A stretch of DNA of 64,000 nucleotides. Origin: Sphingomonas sp. 1F27F7B. Its GTDB lineage: Bacteria; Pseudomonadota; Alphaproteobacteria; Sphingomonadales; Sphingomonadaceae. The stretch spans positions 54,602 to 118,601 of the forward strand of contig NZ_SCMK01000015.1 in the NCBI RefSeq assembly GCF_005503355.1, in the 5' to 3' direction. Under the pieces are notes generated by a model. It had not been told where the DNA came from, did not search any database, and saw only the letters and a list, made by a program, of their open reading frames with translations. Positions 1 to 8,341 of the stretch are shown piece after piece (the stretch's first letter is position 1; every line of letters starts with the position of its first letter). A program made the translations under genes and the position numbers.

Positions 1-441
1 GCCGTCGATCAGCCAGCCCAGCACCCAGCCGGCGGCGGTGCCGTCGTCGTTCTTGCCGATGCTCGACGCCATCGCGCCGTGCGCCACCCGGCCGATCCGC
101 CGGGCATAGAGTGCGCCGAGCAGGAAGCCCATGTCGGAGAAGCCGATATAGGTCTTGTGGTTCGCCGCCGGCCCGAGCCTGGGCATCACGGCTTCCAGGA
201 TACGGTTCGAGCCATAGCCGCCGCGGGCGAACCAGATTGCGTCGAACGCCGGATCATTGGCGAATTCGAGGAATGCGGCGGCGCGCTGTTCGTCGGTACC
301 GGCGAAGTGGCCGGCCTCCAGATAGCATTGCGGATGGAAGACGATCTCGTGTTGGGGATAGGTCAGCGCCATGAAGGCGGCCATGCGCAGCGATCCTTCG
401 CGGCTGACCGGTCTTGCTGGTGCGACGACTCCGATGCGCAT
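1..441 (-). CDS. LD-carboxypeptidase, S66 family (partial, C-terminus outside window)
   Basis: The reverse strand is open from an ATG at 441 to the window edge, giving the first 147 residues. The N-terminus begins MRIGVVAPARPVSREG, and a GFSDMG motif at about 101-106 carries the expected nucleophile Ser102 of the S66 (LdcA/MccF) family. An FARGGYGSNR segment lies at about 71-80. Family members are cytoplasmic serine peptidases that remove the terminal D-Ala from murein tetrapeptides. The gene is divergent from the Mpl-like ligase with a gap of about 40 bp, which fits murein recycling. The Glu and His of the catalytic triad would lie in the missing C-terminal part, so LdcA cannot be separated from MccF-type members. 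Confidence 0.85.
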   Translation of the reverse strand, partial: MRIGVVAPARPVSREGSLRMAAFMALTYPQHEIVFHPQCYLEAGHFAGTDEQRAAAFLEFANDPAFDAIWFARGGYGSNRILEAVMPRLGPAANHKTYIGFSDMGFLLGALYARRIGRVAHGAMASSIGKNDDGTAAGWVLGWLIDG

Positions 442-481
442 GCCTTGCCCCTTCGCTTCGAATTGCCGATAGCGCGAGGCC

Positions 482-1879
482 ATGGAGCATCGCAAACCTT
501 ACTTCTTCGTGGGCATCGGCGGGTCGGGCATGATGCCCCTGGCGATGATCCTGGCCGGGCAGGGCGCCCAGGTGGCGGGATCGGACCGCAGCCTCGACCA
601 GGCGCGGCTTCCCGCGAAATTCGATTTCCTGGCGCGCAGCGGCATCGCGCTGTTCCCGCAGGACGGCAGCGGGATCATTTCGGCCGAGCAGATCGTCGTC
701 GCTTCGGCCGCGATCGAGGAAACCGTGCCCGATGCGCGCCGCGCCGCCGAACTGGGCAATGCGCGGATGACGCGGGCGGAGCTCAACGCCCGGCTGTTCA
801 ACGCCGCGCCGCTCTCGATCGGCGTGGCGGGAACCAGCGGCAAGTCCACCGTCACCGGCATGATCGGCTGGATCCTGCACGCGCTGGGTCGCGACCCGAC
901 CGTGATGAACGGCGCGGTGATGAAGAACTTCGTCACCTCCGACGCACCCTTCGCCAGCGCGCTCGTCGGCGGAGGCGGGGCGTATGTGAGCGAAGTCGAC
1001 GAAAGTGACGGCTCGATCGCGCTCTATCGCCCGCACGTGGCGGTGCTCAACAATGTCAGCCTCGATCACCTGCCGATGGAGACGCTGATCGCGCTGTTCG
1101 GTGCTTTCATCGCGCGGGCGGGCAAGGCGGTGATCAACCTCGACAATGGCGAGGGCGCGCTGCTCGCGGCGACGATGCCGCGCGAGCGGCTGCTCACCTT
1201 TGCGATCGGCGCGACGGCCGACCTGACCGCGATCAACCTGCGCGAGCAGCGCTATGGCATCGCCTTCGAGCTGGCGCGCGAGGGCGCGGCGTCGATCCCG
1301 GTGACGTTGCAGGTACCGGGCCGGCACAATGTCTCCAACGCGCTGGCGGCGATCGGCGCGGCGGCGGCGGCGGGGCTCGCAGTGGAGGAGGCCGCCCAGG
1401 CGATCCAGGGGTTCCAGGGCCTCAAGCGTCGCTTCGAGCTGGCCGGCGAGGCGGGCGGGATCGCCGTGATCGACGATTTCGGGCACAATCCGGACAAGAT
1501 CGCAGCGACGCTGGACACGCTGCACGCCTTTGACGGCAGGCTGCTGCTGCTGTTCCAGCCGCACGGCTATGGTCCGCTCAAGGTGATGCGCGCCGAGCTC
1601 GTCGCGATGTTCGCCGAGAAGCTGGGCGCCGGGGACGTGCTGGTGCTGTCCGATCCGGTCTACCAGGGGGGTACGACGAGCCGCGAAGTGACCAGCGCCG
1701 ACATCGTCGCCGACATCGCGGCGACAGGACGCAACGCGGTCTACATTCCCGATCGCGCGGCGGCCGCGGCGCATCTCGTCGCGACGGCGCGCGCGGGCGA
1801 CCGCATCGCAGTGATGGGCGCGCGCGACGACACGCTCAGTCAGCTCGCCGCGGAGATGCTGGCGCGGCTCGAAGATTAA
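482..1879 (+). CDS. mpl: Mur ligase family protein, Mpl/MurC-like
   Basis: The product is a 465-residue cytoplasmic ATP-dependent ligase. An N-terminal Rossmann segment ([14 protein letters not shown], about 8-21) binds the UDP-sugar. The P-loop GTSGKST lies at 117-123, followed by ESDGS and NNVSLDH motifs of the central domain and a C-terminal domain. Length matches Mpl and MurC. Mpl re-attaches the L-Ala-D-Glu-mDAP tripeptide to UDP-MurNAc. The divergent neighbour, an LD-carboxypeptidase, would supply tripeptides, which favours Mpl over MurC. The P-loop reads GTSGKST rather than the usual GTHGKTT, so this is a divergent member. The alternative is a MurC paralogue. Confidence 0.75.
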   Translation: MEHRKPYFFVGIGGSGMMPLAMILAGQGAQVAGSDRSLDQARLPAKFDFLARSGIALFPQDGSGIISAEQIVVASAAIEETVPDARRAAELGNARMTRAELNARLFNAAPLSIGVAGTSGKSTVTGMIGWILHALGRDPTVMNGAVMKNFVTSDAPFASALVGGGGAYVSEVDESDGSIALYRPHVAVLNNVSLDHLPMETLIALFGAFIARAGKAVINLDNGEGALLAATMPRERLLTFAIGATADLTAINLREQRYGIAFELAREGAASIPVTLQVPGRHNVSNALAAIGAAAAAGLAVEEAAQAIQGFQGLKRRFELAGEAGGIAVIDDFGHNPDKIAATLDTLHAFDGRLLLLFQPHGYGPLKVMRAELVAMFAEKLGAGDVLVLSDPVYQGGTTSREVTSADIVADIAATGRNAVYIPDRAAAAAHLVATARAGDRIAVMGARDDTLSQLAAEMLARLED

Positions 1880-1894
1880 AAGCGGGTAATATTC

Positions 1895-1938
1895 GGCATT
1901 TCCGCGCAAAAAACATGGACTTTCCAGGCGGAAATGCC
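1895..1938. repeat. Perfect 11-bp inverted repeat with 22-nt loop
   Basis: GGCATTTCCGC (1895-1905) is matched exactly by GCGGAAATGCC (1928-1938). The loop contains a second small palindrome, TGGA-CTT-TCCA. It sits between the Mpl-like gene and the 58-residue gene. It could end the upstream transcript, although no T-run follows it, or act as an operator or leader hairpin for the small gene. Confidence 0.55.
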
Positions 1939-1969
1939 ACCATTCCGGGGAGATTCCGGGAGGTGGCGC

Positions 1970-2146
1970 ATGCGCTTGCTGCAGCCAGTCTATTGCCTAT
2001 TCGGCAAACACCATCGCAGCCATGGGCGCGCTTGGGATGATGGAACATATTTCCGATCATGGTGCGAGGGCTGTGGCAAGCCCATGATCCGCACCTTTCA
2101 GGGCTGGCGCCTCGATACCGAGGCTTCGCTTGGAAAGCGGCATTAG
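1970..2146 (+). CDS. Small Cys/His-rich hypothetical protein (58 aa)
   Basis: This short reading frame has a convincing ribosome site (GGGAGG at 1958-1963, 6 nt from the ATG), so 1970 is preferred to the in-frame ATG at 1934. The protein begins MRLLQPVYCLFGKHH and carries a WCEGCGKPM knuckle near the middle, then a basic tail. The CxxC plus the upstream Cys/His cluster suggests a degenerate zinc-ribbon fold. Similar tiny proteins recur in sphingomonad genomes, from recollection of the group rather than a search. No function is known and it shares no obvious operon with its neighbours. Confidence 0.6.
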   Translation: MRLLQPVYCLFGKHHRSHGRAWDDGTYFRSWCEGCGKPMIRTFQGWRLDTEASLGKRH

Positions 2147-2161
2147 CATCTAGTCTGGCTA

Positions 2162-2213
2162 GCTTTCCGATATGGAAAGCGAAGTTGACATATTGCGCCT
2201 GGTGCAGTAAAGC
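2162..2213 (+). promoter_or_regulatory. Promoter with adjacent palindromic operator for the membrane protein/XRE operon
   Basis: GCTTTCC-GATAT-GGAAAGC (2162-2180) is a perfect 7-5-7 inverted repeat. It lies directly before a TTGACA (2185-2190), a 17-bp spacer and TAAAGC (2208-2213). A further GGAAAGC half-site lies at 2132-2138. The site is 64 bp upstream of a gene pair that includes an XRE repressor, so autoregulation is a reasonable inference. Confidence 0.5.
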
Positions 2214-2243
2214 TCACTTTACAAACTGCAAAGGAAGCTACTC

Positions 2244-2654
2244 ATGGCCGGCAATCGGGCGCAGAAACGCTATACGAAATCGGTGATCCTGCTGATGGCG
2301 GGCTATGTGCTGATCCTGATCGGGGTGGTTGCATATGCGCGGCACAGCCCGCTGCATGGGCCGCTGGGCTATATCGCGGGCGTGCTGCCGGCATTGCCGG
2401 TGATCGGCGTGTTCTTCGTCCTGGGCCGCTATCTCGTGGAGGAGCAGGACGAGTATCTGCGCGTCCAGGTCACGCGCCAGGCACTGGTCGCCACCGGCTT
2501 CGCGTTGAGCATCGCAACGGCATGGGGCTTCCTCGAGAATTTCGGCCTCGTGCCGCACGTCTACGCCTATTACGCCGCGATCCTCTGGTTCGCCGGGCTG
2601 GGCGTGGGCCGTTGCTTCAACAAGCTCGCGGCGATGCGCGGAGGTGGCGAATGA
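2244..2654 (+). CDS. Four-helix membrane protein of unknown function
   Basis: The 136-residue protein has four predicted hydrophobic segments: about 12-30 (VILLMAGYVLILIGVV), 43-62, 80-95 and 107-125. An acidic loop, VEEQDEYLR, lies between the second and third. The start ATG follows GGAAGC with good spacing. The stop overlaps the start of the XRE gene by four bases (ATGA at 2651-2654), so the two are translationally coupled. Membrane protein plus a compact XRE regulator is a common pair in alphaproteobacteria, where the membrane protein is often uncharacterised. I do not recognise a catalytic motif. Confidence 0.8.
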   Translation: MAGNRAQKRYTKSVILLMAGYVLILIGVVAYARHSPLHGPLGYIAGVLPALPVIGVFFVLGRYLVEEQDEYLRVQVTRQALVATGFALSIATAWGFLENFGLVPHVYAYYAAILWFAGLGVGRCFNKLAAMRGGGE

Positions 2655-2854
2655 TCAATCGTCTTCGCGTGCTGCGCGCCGAGCGTGCCTGGAGCCAGCA
2701 GGACCTGGCCGAGCGGCTCGATGTTTCGCGCCAGAGCGTGAATGCGATCGAGACCGGCCGCTACGATCCCTCGCTCCCGCTCGCCTTCAAGATCGCCGAC
2801 CTGTTCGGCCTGACCATCGAAGAAATCTTCACCAACCCCAATCGCAAGGACTGA
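2651..2854 (+). CDS. XRE-family transcriptional regulator (67 aa)
   Basis: This is a stand-alone helix-turn-helix domain. It starts MINRLRVLRAER, has the HTH core WSQQDLAERLDVSRQSVNAIE at about 15-35, and ends with IADLFGLTIEEIF. It lacks any sensor domain, like the small YozG/YgzD-type regulators. The ATGA overlap with the upstream membrane gene indicates co-expression. The palindrome at 2162-2180 before the operon is its probable target. Confidence 0.85.
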   Translation: MINRLRVLRAERAWSQQDLAERLDVSRQSVNAIETGRYDPSLPLAFKIADLFGLTIEEIFTNPNRKD

Positions 2855-2859
2855 CCGTC

Positions 2860-3771
2860 ATGATCAAGCGCATCGCCTTCGCCCTGTTCGCCACCGCCAG
2901 CATTCCGGCCATCCTTCATATCCCTGCGGCGCATGCCGCGACCGCGCCGGCGCCCGCCGAGCTGATCCAGATGGACCATCTTTCGGTGCAGGTGATCGGC
3001 AAGGGCAGCCCGGTGATCCTGATCCCCGGCCTTTCCAGCCCGCGCGCGGTGTGGGACGGCGTGGCGCCCGAACTGGCGAGGACGCACACCGTGTACCTCG
3101 TCCAGGTCAACGGCTTTGGCGGGGACGCGCCGGGCGCCAATCTGGGCGAGGGGCTGCTGCCTGCCATGGTCGCCGAGCTGCACAAGCTGATCGCCGAGCG
3201 CAAGATCGCGGGCGCGGCGGTGGTCGGCCATTCCATGGGCGGGCTGCTGACGCTGATGCTGGCCAAGGCGCATCCCGGCGACGTCGGCAAGGCGCTGATC
3301 GTCGACGCGATGCCGTTCGTCGGCTCGGCCTTCTTCCCGGGATCGACGGTCGATTCGGTCAAGCCCCAGGCCGAGGCGATGCGCGCGCAGATGGCCGGCC
3401 TCTACGGCAAGCCGCTCCCCGAGGCGGTGGGCCAGGCGATCGCGCGGCAGAATGCGGCCAGGCCCGAATCGCAGGCGCAGGTCGCGGCCTGGGTGGCCAA
3501 GGCCGACATGCGCGTTTCCGCCCAGACCATGTTCGAGGATCTCCAGACCGATCTCCGCCCGGACATGAAGGGCATCGCCACGCCGATCACGGTGCTGGTG
3601 CCCTGGCTGGCGGCGCGAGGCGGCGAGGCGCCGATGCTCGATCTCTACAGGCGCGAATATGCCGGCGCCGCCAAGCTGAGCCTGAAGGGCGTCGCCGATA
3701 GCGGGCATTTCATCATGCTTGATCAGCCGGCGGCGTTCGGCGCGGCGCTGGCCGCGTTCCTGGCAGGCTGA
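2860..3771 (+). CDS. Secreted alpha/beta hydrolase
   Basis: The product has 303 residues with a typical signal peptide ending near AAHAA (residues 23-27), so it is exported. The alpha/beta-hydrolase core shows the oxyanion segment LIPGLSSP (about 54-61), the nucleophile elbow GHSMGG with Ser125, and a C-terminal SGHFIML carrying the catalytic His. The start ATG lies 5 bp after the XRE stop, so it is probably in the same operon. Longer in-frame extensions upstream overlap the XRE gene and lack a signal peptide. The substrate cannot be read from sequence; esterases and lactonases of this shape are common. Confidence 0.8.
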   Translation: MIKRIAFALFATASIPAILHIPAAHAATAPAPAELIQMDHLSVQVIGKGSPVILIPGLSSPRAVWDGVAPELARTHTVYLVQVNGFGGDAPGANLGEGLLPAMVAELHKLIAERKIAGAAVVGHSMGGLLTLMLAKAHPGDVGKALIVDAMPFVGSAFFPGSTVDSVKPQAEAMRAQMAGLYGKPLPEAVGQAIARQNAARPESQAQVAAWVAKADMRVSAQTMFEDLQTDLRPDMKGIATPITVLVPWLAARGGEAPMLDLYRREYAGAAKLSLKGVADSGHFIMLDQPAAFGAALAAFLAG

Positions 3772-3790
3772 GCCGGCGGCTCACAAGGAA

Positions 3791-3815
3791 GGGCCCGGGA
3801 CGGGTTCCCGGGCCC
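3791..3815. terminator. Hairpin between convergent genes
   Basis: GGGCCCGGGA and TCCCGGGCCC form a perfect 10-bp stem with a 5-nt loop in the 72-bp gap between the convergent hydrolase and DUF2171 genes. No strong T-run follows on either side, so it may act as a weak bidirectional terminator. Confidence 0.55.
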
Positions 3816-3843
3816 AGTTCTGCTCACATCTGTTATCCGGGGA

Positions 3844-4701
3844 TCAATAGGTCCCGGAAAAGCTCCGGTTGAGATTCCGGTCGCGATTCCAGCCCTGGTC
3901 GTCGCGGCCGCCGAACAGCGCCCCCGAGCGCTCCTCGTCCCTCCATGCCGCGTGCGCCTCGTCCGCGGTCTTGCGCAGCGTCACCTTGTCGTCGACCGAC
4001 TGGATCCAGCGCGACGGGATCGAATGATGGTGGCCGCCCGCATCGCTGTCGCTCCTGGTGAGGAGGATGCGATCGCCGCGCACCTTGTCGACCGTGCCGA
4101 CATGGCTGCCGTCCGTGCCGACCACTTCCATATGCTCGGCCACGCGGCGCAGGCCGTCGCGCTGGCCCTGGCGATCGGTCCGCCAGTTGTTGAACTCGCT
4201 CTCGAAGCGCTGGGCGTTCTCGCGGCGATACTCGTCATAGTCGTTGTCGAGTTCGGCGATGCGCTGACGGCGCCAGCCGGTATAGTGGTCGTCGGGGCCA
4301 TGCGGCCAGCGTTCGTCGCGTGCCTGCCGGGTGTCGTAGCGCAGATCTGCCTCGCGGCGGCGCTCCGCTTCCGGATCGCCGAACCAGGAGCGGACCTCGT
4401 CGCCGGCGCGATCGAGGAAGCCGCGGTCCGCGTCATGGCCGCCGCGATAGCCGCGATTTGCCGGGCGCGGGCTTTCCCAGGTGCCGCGATCGGCGCGATG
4501 GTCGCGGCTGCCGCGATCCCAATCGCCGCCCTGGCCGCCATAACCGTAGCTGCCGCGATAGCCGCGCCCTCCGCCCAGCTCGCCGGCGGCCGCATATTCG
4601 CGGGCGCTCGAATAATGTTCTCCGCCGGCGCGGCGGGCGCCGCTCACCTGATACTGGTCTTCCGGGCCGAAGTAGCGGGGATCGTTGTAACGGTCGTTCA
4701 T
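3844..4701 (-). CDS. DUF2171 protein with SWFGD motif
   Basis: This 285-residue soluble protein has three parts. Residues 1-90 are low-complexity and rich in Gly, Tyr, Arg and Asp. About 95-125 contain the signature FLDRAGDEVRSWFGDPEAER, a motif seen in envelope-stress-type proteins of alphaproteobacteria. About 185-250 form a DUF2171 domain (HMEVVGTDGSHVGTVDKVRG), a PRC-barrel-like fold. The C-terminus is again Arg/Asn/Gly rich. DUF2171 proteins have no established function; a stress role is inferred. A GGAAC-N17-CGCT sequence upstream (4774 to 4749) resembles an EcfG promoter with one mismatch. Confidence 0.8.
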   Translation of the reverse strand: MNDRYNDPRYFGPEDQYQVSGARRAGGEHYSSAREYAAAGELGGGRGYRGSYGYGGQGGDWDRGSRDHRADRGTWESPRPANRGYRGGHDADRGFLDRAGDEVRSWFGDPEAERRREADLRYDTRQARDERWPHGPDDHYTGWRRQRIAELDNDYDEYRRENAQRFESEFNNWRTDRQGQRDGLRRVAEHMEVVGTDGSHVGTVDKVRGDRILLTRSDSDAGGHHHSIPSRWIQSVDDKVTLRKTADEAHAAWRDEERSGALFGGRDDQGWNRDRNLNRSFSGTY

Positions 4702-4748
4702 GGAATCCTCTCCACTGCCGATTTTGGGGGCTGGGCTGGTGCGGATTC

Positions 4749-4774
4749 AGCGGACGAGCGCGGGCAATGGTTCC
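4749..4774 (-). promoter_or_regulatory. Possible EcfG-type promoter (one mismatch)
   Basis: On the reverse strand GGAAC (4774-4770) is followed after 17 bp by CGCT (4752-4749), against the consensus GGAAC-N16/17-CGTT. It lies 48 bp before the DUF2171 start codon. Confidence 0.3.
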
Positions 4775-4907
4775 GGAAAAAGCCCGGTTTTTCAGTGCCG
4801 TTCGCCGCACGGGCGAAGCGTCTTGCCGCGCTTGTTTCAAGCCGGTTGCATTGGGGAAGAAGCGCCGCTAATGGAGCGCCTCCCCGGGGCTGCCGGGGAC
4901 AGGCGGC

Positions 4908-4983
4908 GGGGCTGTAGCTCAGATGGGAGAGCGCTGCAATCGCACTGCAGAGGTCAGGGGTTCGATTCCCCTCAGCTCCACCA
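4908..4983 (+). tRNA. tRNA-Ala (anticodon CGC)
   Basis: A complete cloverleaf is visible. The acceptor GGGGCTG pairs with CAGCTCC and contains the G3-U70 pair that marks alanine tRNAs. The D-arm is GCTC/GAGC. The anticodon stem CTGCA/TGCAG encloses the loop ATCGCAC with anticodon CGC at 4941-4943. The T-arm is AGGGG-TTCGATT-CCCCT. CCA is encoded at 4981-4983. It reads GCG codons, which are frequent at this base composition. Confidence 0.96.
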
Positions 4984-4992
4984 CCGCCAAGC

Positions 4993-5010
4993 CGCAGAAT
5001 TCTGCGATTT
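4993..5010 (+). terminator. Hairpin after tRNA-Ala
   Basis: The palindrome CGCAG-AATT-CTGCG (4993-5006) lies 9 bp after the encoded CCA and is followed by ATTT, so it may end the tRNA transcript. Confidence 0.45.
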
Positions 5011-5149
5011 CAATATCATCGGCGGACCCGGGCGGCCGCAAACCCCACTAGTCCGGTATCGCAAATGGGCATCGGTATGTTCCCCCGACCGCGACCCGGG
5101 AGGCTGTGAATTCGCGCAGATACTCCCGGCGAGGGCGGGCGTGTGACCC

Positions 5150-5983
5150 CTATGGGGCGCTGAACTCCGCTTGCCGGCGGAGGACGTTCCCGTAGAGCAC
5201 CTTCTGTATCCTATTGGGGCCGATGCGCATTAGCAGCCGGGCAAGAGGATAGATTTGTCGCCAAGTAGGGCCTTCGAGGCGGTGTACGCCTCGGCTCCAA
5301 GTGAGATACTCGTTCCAGGCCTTCTTGAAGCCGCGCCGCTTCCAGAAATTCGCGTTGATGGTGAATTCGTACAGCGGCTCCGGCAGGTTATCGAATTTGA
5401 CGCCTGCTTCCAGGCATTTGAACCAAAGCGCGATGTCCTCGCTGAACGGCACCACCGGATAGCGGCCGACGGTTTCAAACACGCTGCGTCGGAAGCAAGC
5501 GGTGGGATGTGCCAGGGGCGATCGCCTTGCCACGTCGCGCCTGGCTGAGGCAGGGTTCTGGGCGAACCGTATGACGCGTTTGCTGCCCGCGGCCAGATCA
5601 TGCTCAATGATGGCGGTCCCGAGGATCCCTATGTCCGGGTTCAAGTCGAGATGCTCGATCTGGCGGATGAACCGTTGCGGAAGCGAGCGATCGTCCGCAT
5701 CCATGCGAAACAGATATTCCTCGTCCGCGGTGAGACCGATCAGGTCATTCAACATCGGAGCGAGGCCGGCATTCTCCTTCTTGTGATGTAGAAAATGGAT
5801 CCGCTCGCGATGTCGTTCCACTACTTCCAGCAAGGCAGGGCCGACCGGGCCGTCAATTCCCAGGTACAGGCGAACCTCCGTCTCTTCGGGAAGTTCCTGA
5901 TCAAAAATGGAGCGCAAGGCGGTATCGAGCAGGTGGGGATCGTCGCGTTCATATAGGGACATGAGCACTGCCACTGCAGACAT
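5150..5983 (-). CDS. Family 2 glycosyltransferase
   Basis: The 277-residue cytoplasmic enzyme has a GT-A fold. It begins MSAVAVLMSLYERDDP, with FRMDADDRSLPQRF near 90-104 giving the DxD metal/nucleotide-sugar motif, and SEDIALWFKCLEAG near 184-197 as the acceptor-side acidic motif. It resembles AmsE-type transferases of exopolysaccharide repeat-unit assembly. It is transcribed away from the main EPS operon and shares a 215-bp divergent promoter region with the phosphodiesterase-like gene. The sugar and linkage cannot be told from sequence. Confidence 0.88.
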   Translation of the reverse strand: MSAVAVLMSLYERDDPHLLDTALRSIFDQELPEETEVRLYLGIDGPVGPALLEVVERHRERIHFLHHKKENAGLAPMLNDLIGLTADEEYLFRMDADDRSLPQRFIRQIEHLDLNPDIGILGTAIIEHDLAAGSKRVIRFAQNPASARRDVARRSPLAHPTACFRRSVFETVGRYPVVPFSEDIALWFKCLEAGVKFDNLPEPLYEFTINANFWKRRGFKKAWNEYLTWSRGVHRLEGPTWRQIYPLARLLMRIGPNRIQKVLYGNVLRRQAEFSAP

Positions 5984-6144
5984 GGATCTATCTCGATTCT
6001 AGGCGCATCCGACATGAGGAATCGCGACCAGGTGCCACTCTTCCCGGCGGCGGCGTGTAGCAGTGCCGGCCACGCAGTGCCACCGCACTTTGCGGCCAGC
6101 ATCCTTGCCTGACCAGATCAACCCGTCTAGGGGGGGTGGGGCGC

Positions 6145-6167
6145 AATCACGCATGAAATGTGTGATT
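6145..6167. promoter_or_regulatory. Inverted repeat upstream of the EPS operon
   Basis: AATCACGCAT-GAA-ATGTGTGATT is a 10-3-10 inverted repeat with one mismatch. It ends 30 bp before the chosen start of the first rightward EPS gene, inside the divergent region. Size and symmetry fit a dimeric repressor or activator site. It overlaps an alternative upstream ATG of the 6198 gene, which is one reason that start was not chosen. Confidence 0.45.
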
Positions 6168-6197
6168 TTGATGACATTCCAGGTGGCGGATTGTGAA

Positions 6198-7490
6198 ATG
6201 AAGTCAAAGCTCCTTCTTCTGGAATTAAATGAGCTGAATTTCGAGTATATTGAAAAATATATAGCGCAGGGGCGCCTGCCGACTTTTGAACGGCTCTTGG
6301 GTGAGCATGGATTTCAGCGGACCACGTCTGAGCAGGATTATGATAATCTTGAACCGTGGATCCAGTGGGTCACGGCGCACACCGGATTAGATTATGGCGA
6401 ACACGGCATCTTCCGGCTCGGCGACATCGTCGAGCATGATTTGCCTCAGATCTGGGACGATCTCGAGCAGAAAGGGCTGAACGTGGGCGCGATCAGTCCC
6501 ATGAACGCCCGGCAACGGATGCGCGCGCCCGCTTTTTTCCTCCCGGATCCTTGGACCAAGGCGCCCATGGTGGCGCCGGGGATCGTTCAGCGCTTCTATC
6601 GGGTGGCGGCGCGGATGGTGAACCAGAACGCCGAGGGGGGTGGTGTCGGCAAGTCGCTGGGTGATTTGGGGTTGGGTCTCGCCTATTGCGCGCGGCTGCA
6701 GAACTATGGGCGATATTTGAAATATGCCGCCGGATCGCGGGCGAAGACGTGGAACCGTGCGCTGGTCCTTGACCTCGTACTTGCCGATTTGTTCGTCAAG
6801 CTTGTCAAGCGGCGGCGTCCCGACTTCGCATCGCTGTTCCTCAACAGTGCGGCGCATATCCAGCATCACTACATGTTCTCGTCGTCCGCATATCAGGGGA
6901 ATCTCAGGAACCCCGACTGGTATGTCCGGCCTGGGGAGGATCCCGTTTACGACGTTTATGAACTGTATGATCACATACTGGCCTCGATATGTCGCGAATT
7001 CCCCGGGTATCGCATTATGATAGCGACCGGCTTGCACCAAGTGCCCTATCCCGAGACCAGCTTCTATTGGCGCCTCAAGGACCATGAGGCGTTCCTCCGG
7101 GAAGTCGGCGTGCCCTTCACCAGCATCGAGCCGCGCATGTCGCGCGATTTCCTGGTCGAATGTCGCGACGCGGAGCAGGCTTTGTCGGCGGCTCAGCGCC
7201 TGGGCATGGTATGCGATCTGGACAGGCAGTCGATGTTCGAGGTCGACAACCGCGGTTCCAGCCTGTTTGTCACCTTGTCCTACCGGCACGAGATCAAGAA
7301 GGACATGCGCTATCTGGTCGGCAACGAGGAGCGCACCGGAATTGGTGACGCTGTAGCCTTTGTCGCGATAAAGAATGGGCATCACGATGGGATCGGTTAC
7401 TTCCTCGATACCGGCGGTGAGCGCCCTTCTCCGGACGTATCCTTCCCCTTGAAGGAATTGCCTGAGAAGATAAGGGCCGTTGTGCTCTGA
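6198..7490 (+). CDS. Alkaline-phosphatase-superfamily (phosphodiesterase-like) protein of the EPS locus
   Basis: The 430-residue protein begins [18 protein letters not shown]. The fold is suggested by an N-terminal beta strand with acidic/Asn residues, then [14 protein letters not shown] (about 58-71), which places a Thr where type I phosphodiesterases carry the nucleophile. [12 protein letters not shown] comes near 214-225 and [11 protein letters not shown] near 274-284. The usual metal-binding Asp residues (iDG and SDHG motifs) are replaced here by ELN and TGLHQ. Metal binding is therefore altered, or the protein is no longer a phosphodiesterase. It leads the rightward EPS operon. Role unknown; export-linked modification of the polymer is one guess. 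Upstream in-frame starts exist, the nearest at 6153. Confidence 0.7.
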   Translation: MKSKLLLLELNELNFEYIEKYIAQGRLPTFERLLGEHGFQRTTSEQDYDNLEPWIQWVTAHTGLDYGEHGIFRLGDIVEHDLPQIWDDLEQKGLNVGAISPMNARQRMRAPAFFLPDPWTKAPMVAPGIVQRFYRVAARMVNQNAEGGGVGKSLGDLGLGLAYCARLQNYGRYLKYAAGSRAKTWNRALVLDLVLADLFVKLVKRRRPDFASLFLNSAAHIQHHYMFSSSAYQGNLRNPDWYVRPGEDPVYDVYELYDHILASICREFPGYRIMIATGLHQVPYPETSFYWRLKDHEAFLREVGVPFTSIEPRMSRDFLVECRDAEQALSAAQRLGMVCDLDRQSMFEVDNRGSSLFVTLSYRHEIKKDMRYLVGNEERTGIGDAVAFVAIKNGHHDGIGYFLDTGGERPSPDVSFPLKELPEKIRAVVL

Positions 7491-7570
7491 CGCAGTTTGC
7501 GATGCGGGCCTTCGGGCCTGTCCTCGCAGATATGATCAAACCTGTTGGTACTTTGAGACTAGGGGATTCC

Positions 7571-8341
7571 ATGAAAGCGGTGATACTGGCTGGGGGCCTG
7601 GGGACGCGCTTGGCCGAAGAAACCTCGGTTCGTCCCAAGCCCATGGTGGAAGTCGGCGGCCGTCCGATCATCTGGCATATCATGAAGATCTATGCCAGCC
7701 ATGGCATAAATGACTTCATAGTCTGCTGCGGATACAAGGGTTGGCTGATCAAGGAATATTTTGCCAACTACATGGTGCATTCATCTGATGTGACAGTAGA
7801 CATCAGGAATAATCATATCGAATTTCATCAGAGCTATGCCGAACCTTGGCGTGTAACGCTGGTCGACACTGGCGAGAATACGATGACCGGCGGCAGGCTG
7901 AAGCGCGTCGCGCAGCACCTTGCCGGAGAGGAGCTGTTCTGCCTGACCTATGGTGACGGCGTGGCCGATATCGATGTCACGGCTTCGATCGCTTTCCATC
8001 GCGCTGCCGGGACTAAGGCCACGCTTACGGCGGTCTATCCGCCGGGGCGGTTTGGCGGCCTGGATTTGCATGAAGGCAAGGTGCGGACCTTCAAGGAAAA
8101 GCCGCGCGGCGACGGGAACATGATCAACGGAGGCTTCTTCGTGCTGTCTCCGGAGGTGCTCGATTATATCGAGGGCGACCATAGCGTCTGGGAGGCCGGG
8201 CCGCTTGAACGGCTTGCGCAGGAAGGTTCGCTGGCTGCCTTTCCGCACACGGGCTTCTGGCAGCCAATGGATACGCTGCGGGACAAGATCCTGCTCGAGG
8301 AACTGTGGCAATCGGGTACGCCGCCGTGGAGGAACTGGTGA
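7571..8341 (+). CDS. rfbF: Glucose-1-phosphate cytidylyltransferase
   Basis: The 256-residue enzyme makes CDP-glucose from CTP and glucose-1-phosphate. The nucleotidyl-transfer signature [19 protein letters not shown] occupies about 8-26, with the invariant Lys in the RPKP segment. The CTP/Mg segment YGDGVADID comes near 138-146, and [17 protein letters not shown] near 178-194. The length is that of RfbF. The stop overlaps the GTG start of rfbG. Together they commit glucose to the CDP-4-keto-6-deoxyglucose branch used for dideoxy and branched sugars. Confidence 0.95.
   Translation: MKAVILAGGLGTRLAEETSVRPKPMVEVGGRPIIWHIMKIYASHGINDFIVCCGYKGWLIKEYFANYMVHSSDVTVDIRNNHIEFHQSYAEPWRVTLVDTGENTMTGGRLKRVAQHLAGEELFCLTYGDGVADIDVTASIAFHRAAGTKATLTAVYPPGRFGGLDLHEGKVRTFKEKPRGDGNMINGGFFVLSPEVLDYIEGDHSVWEAGPLERLAQEGSLAAFPHTGFWQPMDTLRDKILLEELWQSGTPPWRNW

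Noticed and set aside
254..1909. 551-codon reverse frame across the Mpl-like gene and the LD-carboxypeptidase start
   Set aside because: It is out of frame with the carboxypeptidase, which has family motifs, and antisense to the ligase.
2645..2860. Longer N-terminus for the secreted hydrolase
   Set aside because: The extension runs through the XRE gene in another frame and would bury the signal peptide; ATG 2860 gives a normal secreted protein.
4908..5010. tRNA-Ala as the attachment site of a genomic island carrying the EPS genes
   Set aside because: No integrase and no second copy of the tRNA 3' end was seen further along the window.
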